Below, piece by piece: positions 32,941 to 43,400 of a DNA stretch of 64,000 nucleotides (positions are counted from its first letter, which is position 1; the number at the start of each line of letters is the position of its first letter). The notes under the pieces are model-generated. The model was not told the DNA's origin and did no database searches. It worked only from the letters and a program-made list of their open reading frames with translations. The translations under genes were made by a program, and so were the position numbers. The DNA is from Dactylonectria macrodidyma (taxonomy: Eukaryota; Ascomycota; Sordariomycetes; Hypocreales; Nectriaceae): contig JAGMUV010000001.1 in assembly GCA_020744425.1 (NCBI GenBank), forward strand, positions 3,844,001 through 3,908,000, in the 5' to 3' direction.

Positions 32941-33405
32941 CTATTGCAGGTCTTTCTTGTATTTACGACCACTTCTGCACCTAGAATTATTCCTCTCCTC
33001 CTTTCTTACAGAGTAGGCCACGTTTGCTCCTTTTGATGCCTCAATATCGGTCAGTATGAATGGATGCGTAGATTTTATTTCACCCAGGATCATCCCTAGA
33101 ATGGCAGAATCTATTTCTATGAATTGAACGTATAGGCCCTTGCGCTCCGATTGACCAACTTGCAGAGCCTGCTGGCTGAGGTTGGTAGTCAGGCTGGCGT
33201 GGGGAAAAAAGTGGCGCAGGAGAAGAATAGGAGACCGGTCCCTACGGGCCCGCCAAACGCCTTTCGGAACGAAGTTTACGCCATCGGCTAGGAGGGCACA
33301 TTGGGCGTTGAGTGATCCGAGAGTTGGGAAGAAAGAAAGAAAGACCTGGTGTTTGAGGTCCTGTGTATACAAGCTGTTGGCAGAACTAGAGGGGCATAAC
33401 GACAC
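32941..33405 (-). CDS. Hypothetical protein fragment, unrecognised
   Basis: A 154-codon open frame on the minus strand with a protein-like composition, for example FIEIDSAILGMILGEIKSTH followed by a basic tail RKEERNNSRCRSGRKYKK. No known domain was recognised. The frame overlaps a copy of the dispersed repeat block (33225-33270), which argues that at least that part is repeat-derived. Low confidence as a gene. Confidence 0.25.
   Translation of the reverse strand: MSLCPSSSANSLYTQDLKHQVFLSFFPTLGSLNAQCALLADGVNFVPKGVWRARRDRSPILLLRHFFPHASLTTNLSQQALQVGQSERKGLYVQFIEIDSAILGMILGEIKSTHPFILTDIEASKGANVAYSVRKEERNNSRCRSGRKYKKDLQ
33225..33270. repeat. Dispersed repeat block, copy of 47624-47670
   Basis: The block aggagaccggtccctac, followed by gggcccgc and cctttcggaacg, matches 47628-47670 with few changes. 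The flanks are not alike. Confidence 0.6.
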
Positions 33406-33513
33406 AGTTACCCTACGAGATCCGCCTTAATTCTGGAAATTGGCGTAAGATAGATAACTTAAAACATTCTCTGTCAGATATGCAGTATGGAGCAGAAACT
33501 CGCTTAATGCGAC

Positions 33514-34779
33514 CTAAATGTGGAAGATCAATGCCTTCTGAGACGAAATCCTGCCACACACCAGATCCTCCCAACTCTTCTCAACCCCATTCTCGCCTCC
33601 GATCCCAGAGCCCTTCGCAAGCTCCAGAGTTTTGGCGCCGTCGGCCTCAACCCAACGATCAAAACCAGCTTTCCAGTCCTCGTACACTGACGCAACCCCG
33701 ACGTCCTCGATGGCGCTATCCTGGATCCCACTGTGGTTTACCTGGATCACATCCAGGCTTTGTCGCTTCACCAGATGTTCCTTGGCCACCGGATCAGGAT
33801 TCTGGATGATTTCCCGCTTGGTGGCCAGCGCGAGAATGGTGAAGCTCGTAGTCTTGGGGAGCACAGGCGACACCGAACCGAGGAAGCGTTCGATAATCCC
33901 ATCTCTGGCACCAAAGTCGATAAGGAGAACTCGAGTTGGCTGTAGGGCCGCGAGCCAGTTGGGTGCCTCGCTCGAAGCCAGGTCGCTATAGGACATGGAC
34001 TTGATTGGGAATGCACTTTGCCCACCCATTATTGATGCCTCTGAGGCCGTGGAAAGCTGAAGATATCCAAGAGGGAGGTTTTGGGAGTCTCGGTCCTGTG
34101 TCAGAGACCAAGAAAACATTCGGCCGGTCTTGCTGGAGGTTGAGAGGCCGACCACGACAGTCGACGTCAAGTCGGCATCTTCCCTATCCCACTTGCCCGC
34201 TCCACGGCCCAGCGGGTGAATAGGCTTGAAATGAGGATCGAATGGCAAGACGAACCTATTCAGGAGATGCCCTGACCCGAAACCGGTGAACGCCGCTACA
34301 AACCAATCATCGACTCTCGGCTTCAACACTTCGCTGATAAGGATGAACCTATTATATAGATTCATCAACGGCTTCCTGTGCTCGCTGATCTCCCTAAAAT
34401 GGCCAGCAGTCTCGGTTCTGACGAGTGTCAGGTCATGCTGATAGGAACTCAAAGGTATAAGCCCGTAAAGCCTAGAACCCTTTGAGATATCGTCGACATT
34501 GGACTCGATCACCTCAGCAATGCCCCACGCGGGAACGATACACCAGTCATCGGCATTGTTGTAGGGCGGCGCAAGGGATGCGGGAACTGGAAAGGCGTGC
34601 CACCATCCAAGAACACCACCCCGGACGGCGTATGCCAGGTTGTTTTTTGTCAGAGTGATGAGGCTGGTGCGTATACGGACGGATGACGGTGAGAGGAGTG
34701 GAAGGTCGAGGGGGGAAGTAGTGGTTGCATACTTGGTATGGTCGTGCTTAGACACAACATGGACTTCAGCGCCAGACAT
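33514..34779 (-). CDS. DUF2855 family protein, single exon, 421 aa
   Basis: The protein starts MSGAEVHVVSKHDHTKYATT and continues with VRIRTSLITLTKNNLAYAVRG, GWWHAFPVP, WCIVPAWGIAEVIES, GSRLYGLIPLSSY and DWFVAAFTGFGSGHLLN. It then has a Rossmann-like second half (STVVVGLSTSSKTGRMFSWSL, then TRVLLIDFGARDG). This order is that of the fungal/bacterial DUF2855 family, whose fold resembles MDR oxidoreductases but whose activity is unknown. The length is slightly above the family norm. Start at 34779 is in a normal context; no introns are needed and no lesion is seen. Confidence 0.8.
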   Translation of the reverse strand: MSGAEVHVVSKHDHTKYATTTSPLDLPLLSPSSVRIRTSLITLTKNNLAYAVRGGVLGWWHAFPVPASLAPPYNNADDWCIVPAWGIAEVIESNVDDISKGSRLYGLIPLSSYQHDLTLVRTETAGHFREISEHRKPLMNLYNRFILISEVLKPRVDDWFVAAFTGFGSGHLLNRFVLPFDPHFKPIHPLGRGAGKWDREDADLTSTVVVGLSTSSKTGRMFSWSLTQDRDSQNLPLGYLQLSTASEASIMGGQSAFPIKSMSYSDLASSEAPNWLAALQPTRVLLIDFGARDGIIERFLGSVSPVLPKTTSFTILALATKREIIQNPDPVAKEHLVKRQSLDVIQVNHSGIQDSAIEDVGVASVYEDWKAGFDRWVEADGAKTLELAKGSGIGGENGVEKSWEDLVCGRISSQKALIFHI

Positions 34780-35979
34780 GGTAGAGGATGAAGCAGCTAG
34801 AGAACTGTACTGTTCTCATCTCACGTGCTACTCTAGGCGTATTTGTATCCGAGTCTTGATTAGGGAAAAGGCAACGATATGACGTCTGTCGGACTTAACG
34901 GATGCTCGGGAAAGACGGGAGTGGGCCAGTGTCAAGGGTTACGACTGGCTCCTTGTCGGTGATAACTCACGTCATTATGGGCTAGATTTCAGGGGGGGTT
35001 CGAGTCAGACTTTCCTCTTTCTGCAATTTCATCATGGCCTTGCTGCTTAACTAACAAAACCCAACTCGGTTCGTGATGATTTCACCCTCAAACATGCTTG
35101 AGACCGCCAGCCTCGTTTCGGCTAACTAGAGCAACTGTGGCCCTGCCGTCTTGACGGTTTCTGTCTTTTCTTGCTTAGCTGGCTACCCTTAGGAAGCGTA
35201 AGTTTTTCTGGTTGCCGCTGTTAGCGAGTTGTTAGACCAGGGGGGCTTTGCATAGGCTACAATAGCTGGCAGCAACCGTTAGTCTAGCGCCCATCTATCT
35301 ACCTTACAGCGATAAGAATTCATCTCACAGTGGTGATGATCCACGTCACGTGGTGATGATCACGTCGCCTGCGGGATAATGGCCCTGTGGAGAAGTGGAC
35401 AGAAGGACAGAAGTGGACTGGATAAAAGTGGACTGAACATTTGACTAAAACTAGGCGTTTGACTAAAAACGTTTGACTACCTGTTGGCATTGTGGGGCTT
35501 GCAAGCATGCCGGCCTCTCTGGGGTTAGTCAAAGGAACCTCGTCCGCCCTTTTGCACCAGAAACAGTTGATTTTAGTGTAATAGGGCTGGGTGTCACTAA
35601 AATCAGGGCGGTGGGGACTTTGTTGGATGGGAATTCGTGGGACCGAAATTCTAAGAGCAGTTAATTCGCTGGCCGCACCCCCTGCCTTTTCCAGAAAACA
35701 AGCCGCTGGTATTGGAGAAAGTACGAGGTACAAGTGCTGACTGGGTAGAACCATGATCGATCGAACTAGAATAGTGGTCCTATGTTGGCCGTCAATTTGT
35801 TAAATAAACCGGATTGATTAATCAAATACAGAGCTATTTGATAGGAGCAGAGAGTGATATTTATAGATAAATGAAACTGAATAGCTTCATCAGAGAGTGT
35901 AGTGCCTAGTGGTAGTAACAGGTGCTTAGATGGCCATGATACCTAGAGATAGCGACGGTTTAAGTGGCCATTTCAACAA
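34780..35979. other. Intergenic, nothing recognised
   Basis: A long gap without a supported gene. Short direct repeats occur: tggtgatgatcacgtc-type motifs at 35331-35370 and gtttgactaaaa motifs at 35440-35480. Confidence 0.4.
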
Positions 35980-36753
35980 TTATAAGGGCATAGCGGACTG
36001 AAGCAAAACCCCTCCACTAGTACTGATAAGTGCCCCCGTGGCATTCGAATCCTTCATCAAATAGATATACGCCTCAGCCACCTCTTCTGCTGACCCTGGT
36101 TTCCCCAAAAGCGCCGTCCTCGAAACAGCTTCCTTGAGCATCTTCCTATGCTCCTCAGGGCCCCAAAGCTCCGTATCTGTCGGCCCCGGGTTCACCTGAT
36201 TGAATCTCAGGGGCGCCATATCCAGCGCCAGGTTACGAACCATGCCATACAGACCGGCCGCGTACATCGAGCCAATCGTGTAGCCGTGGATAGGCTTCTC
36301 GCCCACTTGCCCGCCCGTGAACGTGAGCGAGGACGTGTAGTCCTTCTTCAGGAACCCCGGGGCTAGCTTAGCAAGCAGGAGGGGAGCTACGTAGCCGAAC
36401 TGCGTGCTATCGCGCAGGTAGTCACGAGTGACTTCTGAGACCGGTTTCAGGTTGAGGCGGATGGCAGTATAGACGATGTGGTCGAGTGGGGTGCCGTTGG
36501 TGGTGGTGACATCCGTGAGGAGCTTCTCGAGACGGGCCTCGACGTCATCTTGGCTGACGTCGGCCACGTGGCCGGTGATATTTCCGCCGGGGAAGTCCTT
36601 TTTCAGGCTTGCTACCTTGTTGGAAACGCGGTCTGGGTCAGATGAGGCAATGGCAACACGGAGGCCTTCAGCCAGAGCAAGTTTGGCGACGGCGGCGCCG
36701 ATGCCGGATGAGCCGCCGATGACGAGGAGGGATTGGCCTTTGATAGAGGGCAT
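35980..36753 (-). CDS. Short-chain dehydrogenase/reductase with atypical active site, 257 aa
   Basis: A classical-size SDR (257 aa, single exon). It starts MPSIKGQSLLVIGGSSGIGAA, with the GGSSGIG cofactor motif, then VADVSQDD. The usual NAG region is YTAIRLNLKP. The catalytic segment reads SSLTFTGGQ, then PIHGYTIGSMYAAGLYGMVR: the Tyr is kept, but the Lys four positions later is Gly (YAAG rather than YxxxK). NPGPTDTELWG follows. Fungal paralogues of this type exist and may be reductases with altered chemistry or non-catalytic proteins. No lesion seen; the substrate is unknown. Confidence 0.85.
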   Translation of the reverse strand: MPSIKGQSLLVIGGSSGIGAAVAKLALAEGLRVAIASSDPDRVSNKVASLKKDFPGGNITGHVADVSQDDVEARLEKLLTDVTTTNGTPLDHIVYTAIRLNLKPVSEVTRDYLRDSTQFGYVAPLLLAKLAPGFLKKDYTSSLTFTGGQVGEKPIHGYTIGSMYAAGLYGMVRNLALDMAPLRFNQVNPGPTDTELWGPEEHRKMLKEAVSRTALLGKPGSAEEVAEAYIYLMKDSNATGALISTSGGVLLQSAMPL

Positions 36754-37483
36754 ATTGAGCGTAGGTCGTAACCGAGGAGTGTAAATGGGAATAGTGGCTA
36801 TAGGACAAGCAATGATGCACGTATTGTTCAGACAGGGGAAGTAAGCTTAGAATGAGAGTGGTCGATGGGCAAGGCGGCTAGGTATATATAAATATGTTAC
36901 TAAGAAGCTAGATTTATATTAGCTATGCTGGTATGAACTTAACTGCTTTACTGTTATCTTGCCAATCTAGAAACTTCACTACATATATTCCAAAAGGCAT
37001 TTTATTATCCTGTCCTGCTTCACGGCTCGCCAATCACGGCTATCGTAATACGAGTCAAGGTTAGTATCAAGCTTAGCCGAACCGGCAGACCCACCCCTGG
37101 CTGACGATAATCTAATGAAAGAGATCAAAATACGAAACAAGGTTAGACCAAAATCAACTACCTCGACAAACAAACCCCCACGCTACAGGAGATTAGATCC
37201 GGCTTAAAGTTTAAAACCGGGAGCGCACATAGAAACCAATTCAGGCCCGTATTAAGTCCTATCCCCGAGATAGCTTTTATACATTAGTCAATAATATTTA
37301 AAGCAAAATGCATATTACACAGTGAGTGGAACGTTATATTATTATCCTTTATTATTAAATACTTACTCCCCCCTCACAGTGTAAAACGAGAATGGATCCA
37401 TAATTCAATTATAGCAGAGTGTTAGGCTTAACACATCACAGATTGGGATGATAATCCTAACCGTAGGAAAGACATAATTTTTT

Positions 37484-37585
37484 AAAAACGGTAAACTGGA
37501 GTATGGAGTAGGGGCAGAGCATGGCATAATCGCAGCGCTCCCAAGTGTGGATCAAAAGTTGTGCGGCGGCGCAACCCGCTAACCG
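37484..37585. repeat. Dispersed repeat, copy 2 (related to 711-835)
   Basis: Contains, in the same order as 711-835, AACGGTAAACTGGAGTA, ATGGCATAA, GCGCTCCCAAGTGTGG and CAAAAGTTGTGCGGCGGCGC. Diverged; no coding content. Confidence 0.5.
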
Positions 37586-38761
37586 CCCCAAAGATGGCGC
37601 AAGCCATCACAACTCTTGGCCGTTGTCAAATAAGGTTTGGAACGGTCCAGGAGACAAACAAGTAGAGCATCATTTGTTACTACCACAGCCCTAGCTAATC
37701 ACCTGAGCACCAAGTAGTGTTCATGGTCAAAGGACCGTGCGGAGAGGGGTCCTCTCGCGCCCCAGGATAAATTTCGTAACGGCTTTCTCGTCAGGATGGA
37801 GGTCATTTGCGTATAATAATATGGTGAGCTCTCCTTCTAAGAGGGTCAGAGATGATTTTAACATACTCCCTTCTCTTCTTGCAGGCATAAGTGCATGCTA
37901 GGCCAACTTCTACCCAGAATTCCTCAAGGGCTAGATTCCAGCAGCGGAGAATCAATAGCTCGTTCATCGACATCAGGAACGGGCCCAGGGCAGCCTGCTC
38001 TAAACCACCTGGGAATACAATTCTTCTCAAGCCTCAAGGGGTTAGAGATAACTTCATCCACCGATCGGCAGCTCATCCGAGGTCATAATTTAGTCAGTGC
38101 GGCCTGACTGTAGTTCATCAGGGCGAGCTTCTTCGATAATAGAGCGGGGGAGTATAGAAAACTCCTTAACGAGATTAATAGAATCGATATACTACTATCT
38201 ATATACATATACCCCTTCCCTTAAATGGATAAGTAGGAAAGCTAGTGTTTCTTCTTCGATGTTCAGCTCTACCTCTACTAGCTGCATTTCTGCTATAAAG
38301 TCGAGGATGGAGATGAGTCAGCTGTTAGGATGTGGGAAGGCTTGTATGCAAAGTTAGCCCAGGTCTGTGGACAGATGTGTGTTTAACTGTATGTAGCAGT
38401 CTTATATACAAGCTCCAGCAGATCCCCCTAGGGGCTGGGAGTCTCCTTACTAAGAGAATTTAATAGGAACTAACCGGCCCCCATCCTAGGATCGCAATGA
38501 GGTCTCTTGGGCTTGCAGGAGGCAGGTTTCCAACTATAGCGCCGCGTGCTAGCTTCTACAGACTTGTTAATACGATGATATTCAGTTTTAAGCCTGGATT
38601 GTTAAGTAGTAACTTGCTAAAGTACTGCGGATTCATCTAATGCAGAACATATCTTATACCGCTCTATAATAAAGATCTGATATTTAAAGGGGGCCAGACA
38701 TTCCATATACTAGCATACATGCCTCACGATTAGTAGCTATAGTAAAGCCATATTAACTAGA

Positions 38762-39140
38762 TAAAGAGCTTGCCTGAGGGTAGCTTCATATCTAGGAAGT
38801 GGATGTATAGGAGGGGTAGTATTATTAGCATACTAAACCCTACATTACTAGATAAGGAGGCCCAGCCTAGACAAGATATCCTAGTCGTACTTACGGATGA
38901 GTTTGGCTTTACATTAAAGGCAACGTTCAACAGCAGCTTAACGATATAGAACGAGCCCTCTTTACAGACAGCAAAGACCGAGCTAGTAAAGAGGCAAGAC
39001 CCTTTTAGCAGCAGCCCAGATACTTCACCATCTAAATACACTATAGACCCTTCCTCTATTAGAAGGGCAAATGAATGGGGTTTAGGCAAAGAGAAGACAG
39101 TAGATGATAATTCTTCTACAATCACTACGCAGCCTGAATA
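38762..39140 (+). pseudogene. Relic reading frame, unrecognised (possibly retroelement gag-like)
   Basis: A plus-strand frame reads LPEGSFISRKWMYRRGSI, then LDKEAQPRQDILVVLTDEFG, a TAG at 38948-38950, then NEPSLQTAKTELVKRQDPF. One in-frame stop and protein-like composition in AT-rich surroundings fit a RIP-decayed coding segment. No named domain recognised. Confidence 0.35.
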
Positions 39141-39298
39141 AGAATCAACAAGTAAGTATTCTTCAGAACAAATGAGAGGAAGCGGCGCGACTGAATAACG
39201 AAATGCCAGATTTCATAGCGGACCACCAAACAGGGGAAATAGTTATAGTAACAGCAGCGACCCCGACGAAAAGGAGACGCATATAAAAGCAGGAGAGC

Positions 39299-39734
39299 TG
39301 TAACGGTCGTGTTCCCAGGCTAACCTGTACGTGGTATAGGGTAGCTCGGAAAGGGTTCCTAAGGGATAGACCAGGGTCTATGTTAGCAGAACGGTTAGGT
39401 CACACTTACTGAGCGGTAGTCGTAGTGTTACGTTAGGTAATAGTCAATGTACGATGATGCGTAGCAGTCAGAGTAGATTGAGGTAACCAAGTTGTATTGA
39501 TAGCTGAGGAGCTGGTGTCCTAGTGACAGCCAGTTCCTCGGGTTTATATACTATGTAGTATGAGGTTCGATCACCTTAGTTACAGGGGTGATCGCAGTGA
39601 TCACAGAAGTGATCACGGTGATCACGGGAGTGATCGCGGTGATCGCTCCACAGTTCGCTGTGATCGCTCGTAATTGGTGAGAAATTTGTGGGGGCCACGT
39701 GACGTCAGGCGTCTACGTTGCACGGGTCGTGACA
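39299..39734 (-). repeat. 3' LTR of the Gypsy element
   Basis: 436 bp, identical by eye to 46976-47411. Read on the plus strand it begins TGTAACGG and ends GTGACA. Confidence 0.95.
39568..39670. promoter_or_regulatory. Array of GTGATC(A/G)C palindromic motifs in the LTR U3
   Basis: About eight GTGATCRC or GATCACC-type motifs lie within about 100 bp, several being the perfect 8-mer palindrome GTGATCAC. In the element's transcription sense this is the U3 part of the LTR, where promoters and enhancers lie. The same array is in the other LTR at 47245-47347. The RIP-decayed sibling's LTR lacks it. Function as a binding-site array is inferred. Confidence 0.5.
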
Positions 39735-39739
39735 CGATG

Positions 39740-39749
39740 TCTCCCCTCC
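39740..39749 (-). promoter_or_regulatory. Polypurine tract (plus-strand primer) of the Gypsy element
   Basis: On the minus strand the sequence GGAGGGGAGA lies five bases before the 3' LTR, the usual place for the polypurine tract. Confidence 0.7.
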
Positions 39750-39848
39750 GTTGGTCCTTGTCCCCAAGGCCTACAAGTCGGCCGTCCCAAGTTTCTCCCT
39801 GGTTTGTCCAACCTTCCCCTGTAATTATTTTTCCGTAATGCTGACAGC

Positions 39849-40453
39849 ATGTCGAAGGTGAAATCGCAATCCGCCGCGCGTCGTCATCGTCTCTACGAAC
39901 TTATTGAAGAAATGGGCTCCGAGGTTATCGAGTGCTCAAATTGCGCTCAACGGAAGTTGAAGTGCAAAATGCTCGAGGGCATTTCCCGCTGTTCTGAGTG
40001 CGTTCGTCGCGGACGTTCTTGTGACGGCTCGGGGGAGTCGATCTCCGTATGTGAGTGTCTGTTCCTGCTTGACAAATTTTGTGTTTTTGTGTTGACCGGG
40101 CAGCTTCCCGTCTGACGGCTGAAAAGCGCCGTTTAGAGTCCGAGGAGGAACAAGCGGAAGAGGAGTTGATAGAATTGCAACAGCAAATGAATGAGCGTTT
40201 GTCTCGTCTGATGCGGCTTCGTCGTCAACGAAAACAGCTTCAAGAGAGAGGCGTGGAGATGGTGCGTCGGGGGCTTCGTTCCCTGGACGAGTTGGATGAG
40301 GCGGAGCGCCAAGAGGCTGATGCGGTCATCGAGGTTCAGGCCCATGGTGGGGTGGATGCGATCGATTGGTCCACTATGTTTGATTTTGGTGCTGCTTCTT
40401 CATCTTCCGGCGTTGCGCATGGAACGTCTTCAGTAGACGTTGCGCGTGGATGA
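39849..40453 (+). CDS. Antisense accessory gene of the Gypsy element: Zn2Cys6-like cluster plus coiled coil, 183 aa
   Basis: Encoded on the strand opposite gag and pol, between pol and the 3' LTR. Exons 39849-40050 and 40104-40453 join in frame across a 53-bp intron with GTGAGT donor and GGGCAG acceptor. The N-terminus is basic; then comes CSNCAQRKLKC...CSECVRRGRSC, spaced CX2CX6CX8CX2CX6C (residues 29-58), which fits the fungal Zn2Cys6 binuclear cluster. A Glu/Arg/Gln-rich helix follows (LTAEKRRLESEEEQAEEEL and on), likely a coiled coil of about 90 residues, then an acidic tail with DAIDWSTMFDFG. The last 80 bases overlap the end of pol tail to tail. A decayed homologue is at 53555-54154. 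It could bind DNA, element RNA or Gag; this is inference. Similar proteins are found in fungal genome annotations as hypothetical. Confidence 0.8.
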
Positions 40454-43400
40454 GGTTTTCCGGTGGTTGCCACGATGTTTCGCTTTCAGGGTAGTCTTTC
40501 CACTTTATGAGGTACATTGTTTTACCGTCGATTCTCTTCATGTCGCGGATTTCTTCGACGTGGTACTCTTCTGGTGATTCGACTTCCGGTTCGTGGTTGT
40601 AGCCGTTGTTGACCATGATGGTTCCTTTCGTAGGTTCCAGTAGTGATACGTGGAAAACGGGGTGTACCTTGACCTTTGGTGGTAGGTCTAACCTGTAGTT
40701 GTTTTTTGAGATTTTCTCCAGAACCTTGTAGGGGCCGATGAATTTGTAGTCGAGTTTTTTGCTTGGTCTGTCCGTTGTGAGATTTTTTGTTGCTAACAGG
40801 ACCATGTCCCCTTCCGAGAAGGATGGTCCCTCCAGCCTTTTCTGGTCGTAATATTTTTTCATTTGGTTTCGTACAAATTCGAGTTCGGTTTTCATTTCTT
40901 CGTGGAGATTCTTCAACTTGTCTGACGTCAGGATTGCTTTCGGGTTGATGATTCCGTCGCGTGGCGTGTGGTACGCGTCAGGTGTGAATCCGAAATTGGC
41001 GTAGGATGGCGTGAGCTTGGTGCTTTCATGTACCGAAGTATTGTAACTTAGCTGTGCCGTTGGTAACTTTTCTACCCAATCGTTTTGTTCGTAGTTGATG
41101 TAGCATCGAAGATACTGCTCGAGTATCTGATTTGTGCGTTCCGTCTGTCCATCGACCTGTGGTCGGAATGCCGTTGTAAGGCGGTGATTCAATCCCATCT
41201 GGGCCATCAAGGCTTGCCAGAATTTGGATGCAAACGGGGGTCCTCTGTCGCTTAGGATCTCCGTTGGTAAGCCGTGTACGCTGACGATGTTCCGTAGGAA
41301 CAGGTAGGCGAATTGTTCGGCATCCGTTGATTCGTGATAAGGTATAAAATAGGAAAATTTCGTGAGTCTGTCCACGATGACAAGAATGCTGTCATAGAAG
41401 GTACCATTCGCTGGGTCTTCTGACAGGGGTAACTTCGTAATGAAATCCATAGTGATGGAGTCCCATGGTCGCTCAGCGACTGGTAGGGGTTGTAGCTCTC
41501 CATATGGTTTGTGGCGTCGTGCCTTTGTTTTATCGCATGGTAAGCATTCCTTGATGACTTCCGTGACGATTTTCTTCATTCTAGGAAAAGTGTATGTCGT
41601 TTTGACTCGTTTAAGGGTTTTGTTGATTCCTTGGTGTCCGTGTAGGAGATGTACATGCATATCTCGTACTAGCGGTTTCTGTAATTCCGGGGGAACTCGT
41701 AGCCTCCGTGGTTCGAGTTGTGATTCGGGAATTGGGCAGGGTGCTCCTGTTACTCTGTCCATCTCGTATGTCTGATTGTATTCCCGTATTCGTTCGTGAA
41801 GTGTTTCTTGGGACACTGTTGCTGCGACTTGGACTGTTTTGTCGAGTTCGTCGACCCATTTGAGTTTCTTTCGTACCTTGTTGGGTTCGCAGTTTCGGTG
41901 ATCGCCTATCTCCCAGCACTCCTTTGCGTGTTGGTCGATGAGATCGTGGGGGCATCGATTGCATTGTCCCATGTGACTGATGCATGCTGATGTGAGGTCG
42001 CCGTGGAAATACTGGCTGAGTTTCTTGGCTAGGGTCCAAGGGTTCCCGTGGTGGTTGCCCTGATGGAAGTAAGCGATTGCTTGGGATCCTTGTGATCCTG
42101 TCAAGACTGCTTTTCCTTCCTGCCACAGTAGTTCTCTCGGGGCTGGTTGAATGTCGTGTATCCATTGTTCGAAGCTTTGTTCGGGCGTCTGTAGTCGTTC
42201 CAGCAAGTCCTCCGGTAGCCTGGACTCGCTTACTGCCGCAATGTACTTCTGCTTCAGATGTCCTTCGGGGGTGTAGGTCAATACCTGTTCGTTGACCTTG
42301 GGTATGTCTATTTCGAAGTCGGGTCGTCTACTTATCGCGTCGGCTCGTCCGTTTTCTGAGCCTTTCTTGTGGATGATGACGTAGTCAAATTCTGATAGGT
42401 ACTCCGCGTAGCGAAGTTGCCTTCCACTGAGCTCTTGGGTGGTAGCGAAGTGTGAAATGTTCTTGTGGTCCGTGTACACGGTGACCTGGTGTTCGCTTCC
42501 TAAGAGGTAGTGTCGGAATTCTTTGAAAGAATTGACTATCGCCAAGAATTCCTTGTCGTAGATGGGGTAGTTGAGTTCAGCTCCCTTCAGTGTGCATGAG
42601 TAGAACGCGATCGGGTGTAGGTTTCCTTCGTCGTCCCGTTGTCCAATCTGGGCTCCCAGGGCGAAGTTGGAAGCGTCGGTTTCCAATTCGATCGGTCGTT
42701 TTGGGTCAAAGGTTGCCAAAACGGGTTCACTGAGGATGGCTTGTTTCAAGTCGTTGAAGGCTTTCTGGGCCTTTGGGTTCCATCTGAATTCTACTTCTTT
42801 CTTCGTGAGTTCTGTCAAGGGTTTCGCGATTTTGCTGAATCCGCGAATGAACCTTCGGTAGTAATTGGCGAATCCTAGGAAGCTCTGTACTTCCTTGACA
42901 CTCTTGTCAGGTCTCGGCCAATCCTTGACAGCTTCGATTTTCTTTTTGTCCATTCGGATCTCGTTTGGTCGGATGGTATGTCCGAGGAAGTCCACTTCCT
43001 GTGCGTGGAACTTACTCTTCTCTGGTTCAACGAGTAGTTTTGCGTCTTGCAGCTTTTGCAACACCTTGTGGACGTGTTCCGTGTGCTCTTCTTCCGTGTC
43101 GGAGAAGATCAGGATGTCGTCTAGATAGCATACGACGAAAATGTCGAGGTGTTCTCTCAAAACGTTGGTGATCATCCGTTGGAAGGTCGCCGGTGCGTTT
43201 GTGAGTCCGAAAGGCATTACCAGGTATTCGAACAATCCAAACTTGGTTCGAAACGCTGTCTTCCATTCGTCTCCAGGCTTGATGCGGACCAAGTTGTAAG
43301 CGCCTTTTAGGTCGAGCGCCGTAAACCACTTCTTACCGTGAAGGCGATCCCTCAGTTCGGTAATCAGGGGTAACGGTGTTCGGTCTTTGTTCGTGATGGC

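Larger units (their letters stand above)
36754..39298. other. Gene-poor, AT-rich region with transposon-like debris
   Basis: No intact gene. Contains a dispersed repeat copy (37484-37585), a protein-like relic at 38762-39140 and a minus-strand frame at 36979-37173 that may be retroelement debris. It ends at the target site of the intact Gypsy element. Confidence 0.4.

Noticed and set aside
35320..35754. 144-codon minus-strand frame
   Set aside because: Made largely of short direct repeats (tggtgatgatcacg, gtttgactaaaa) and shows no domain.
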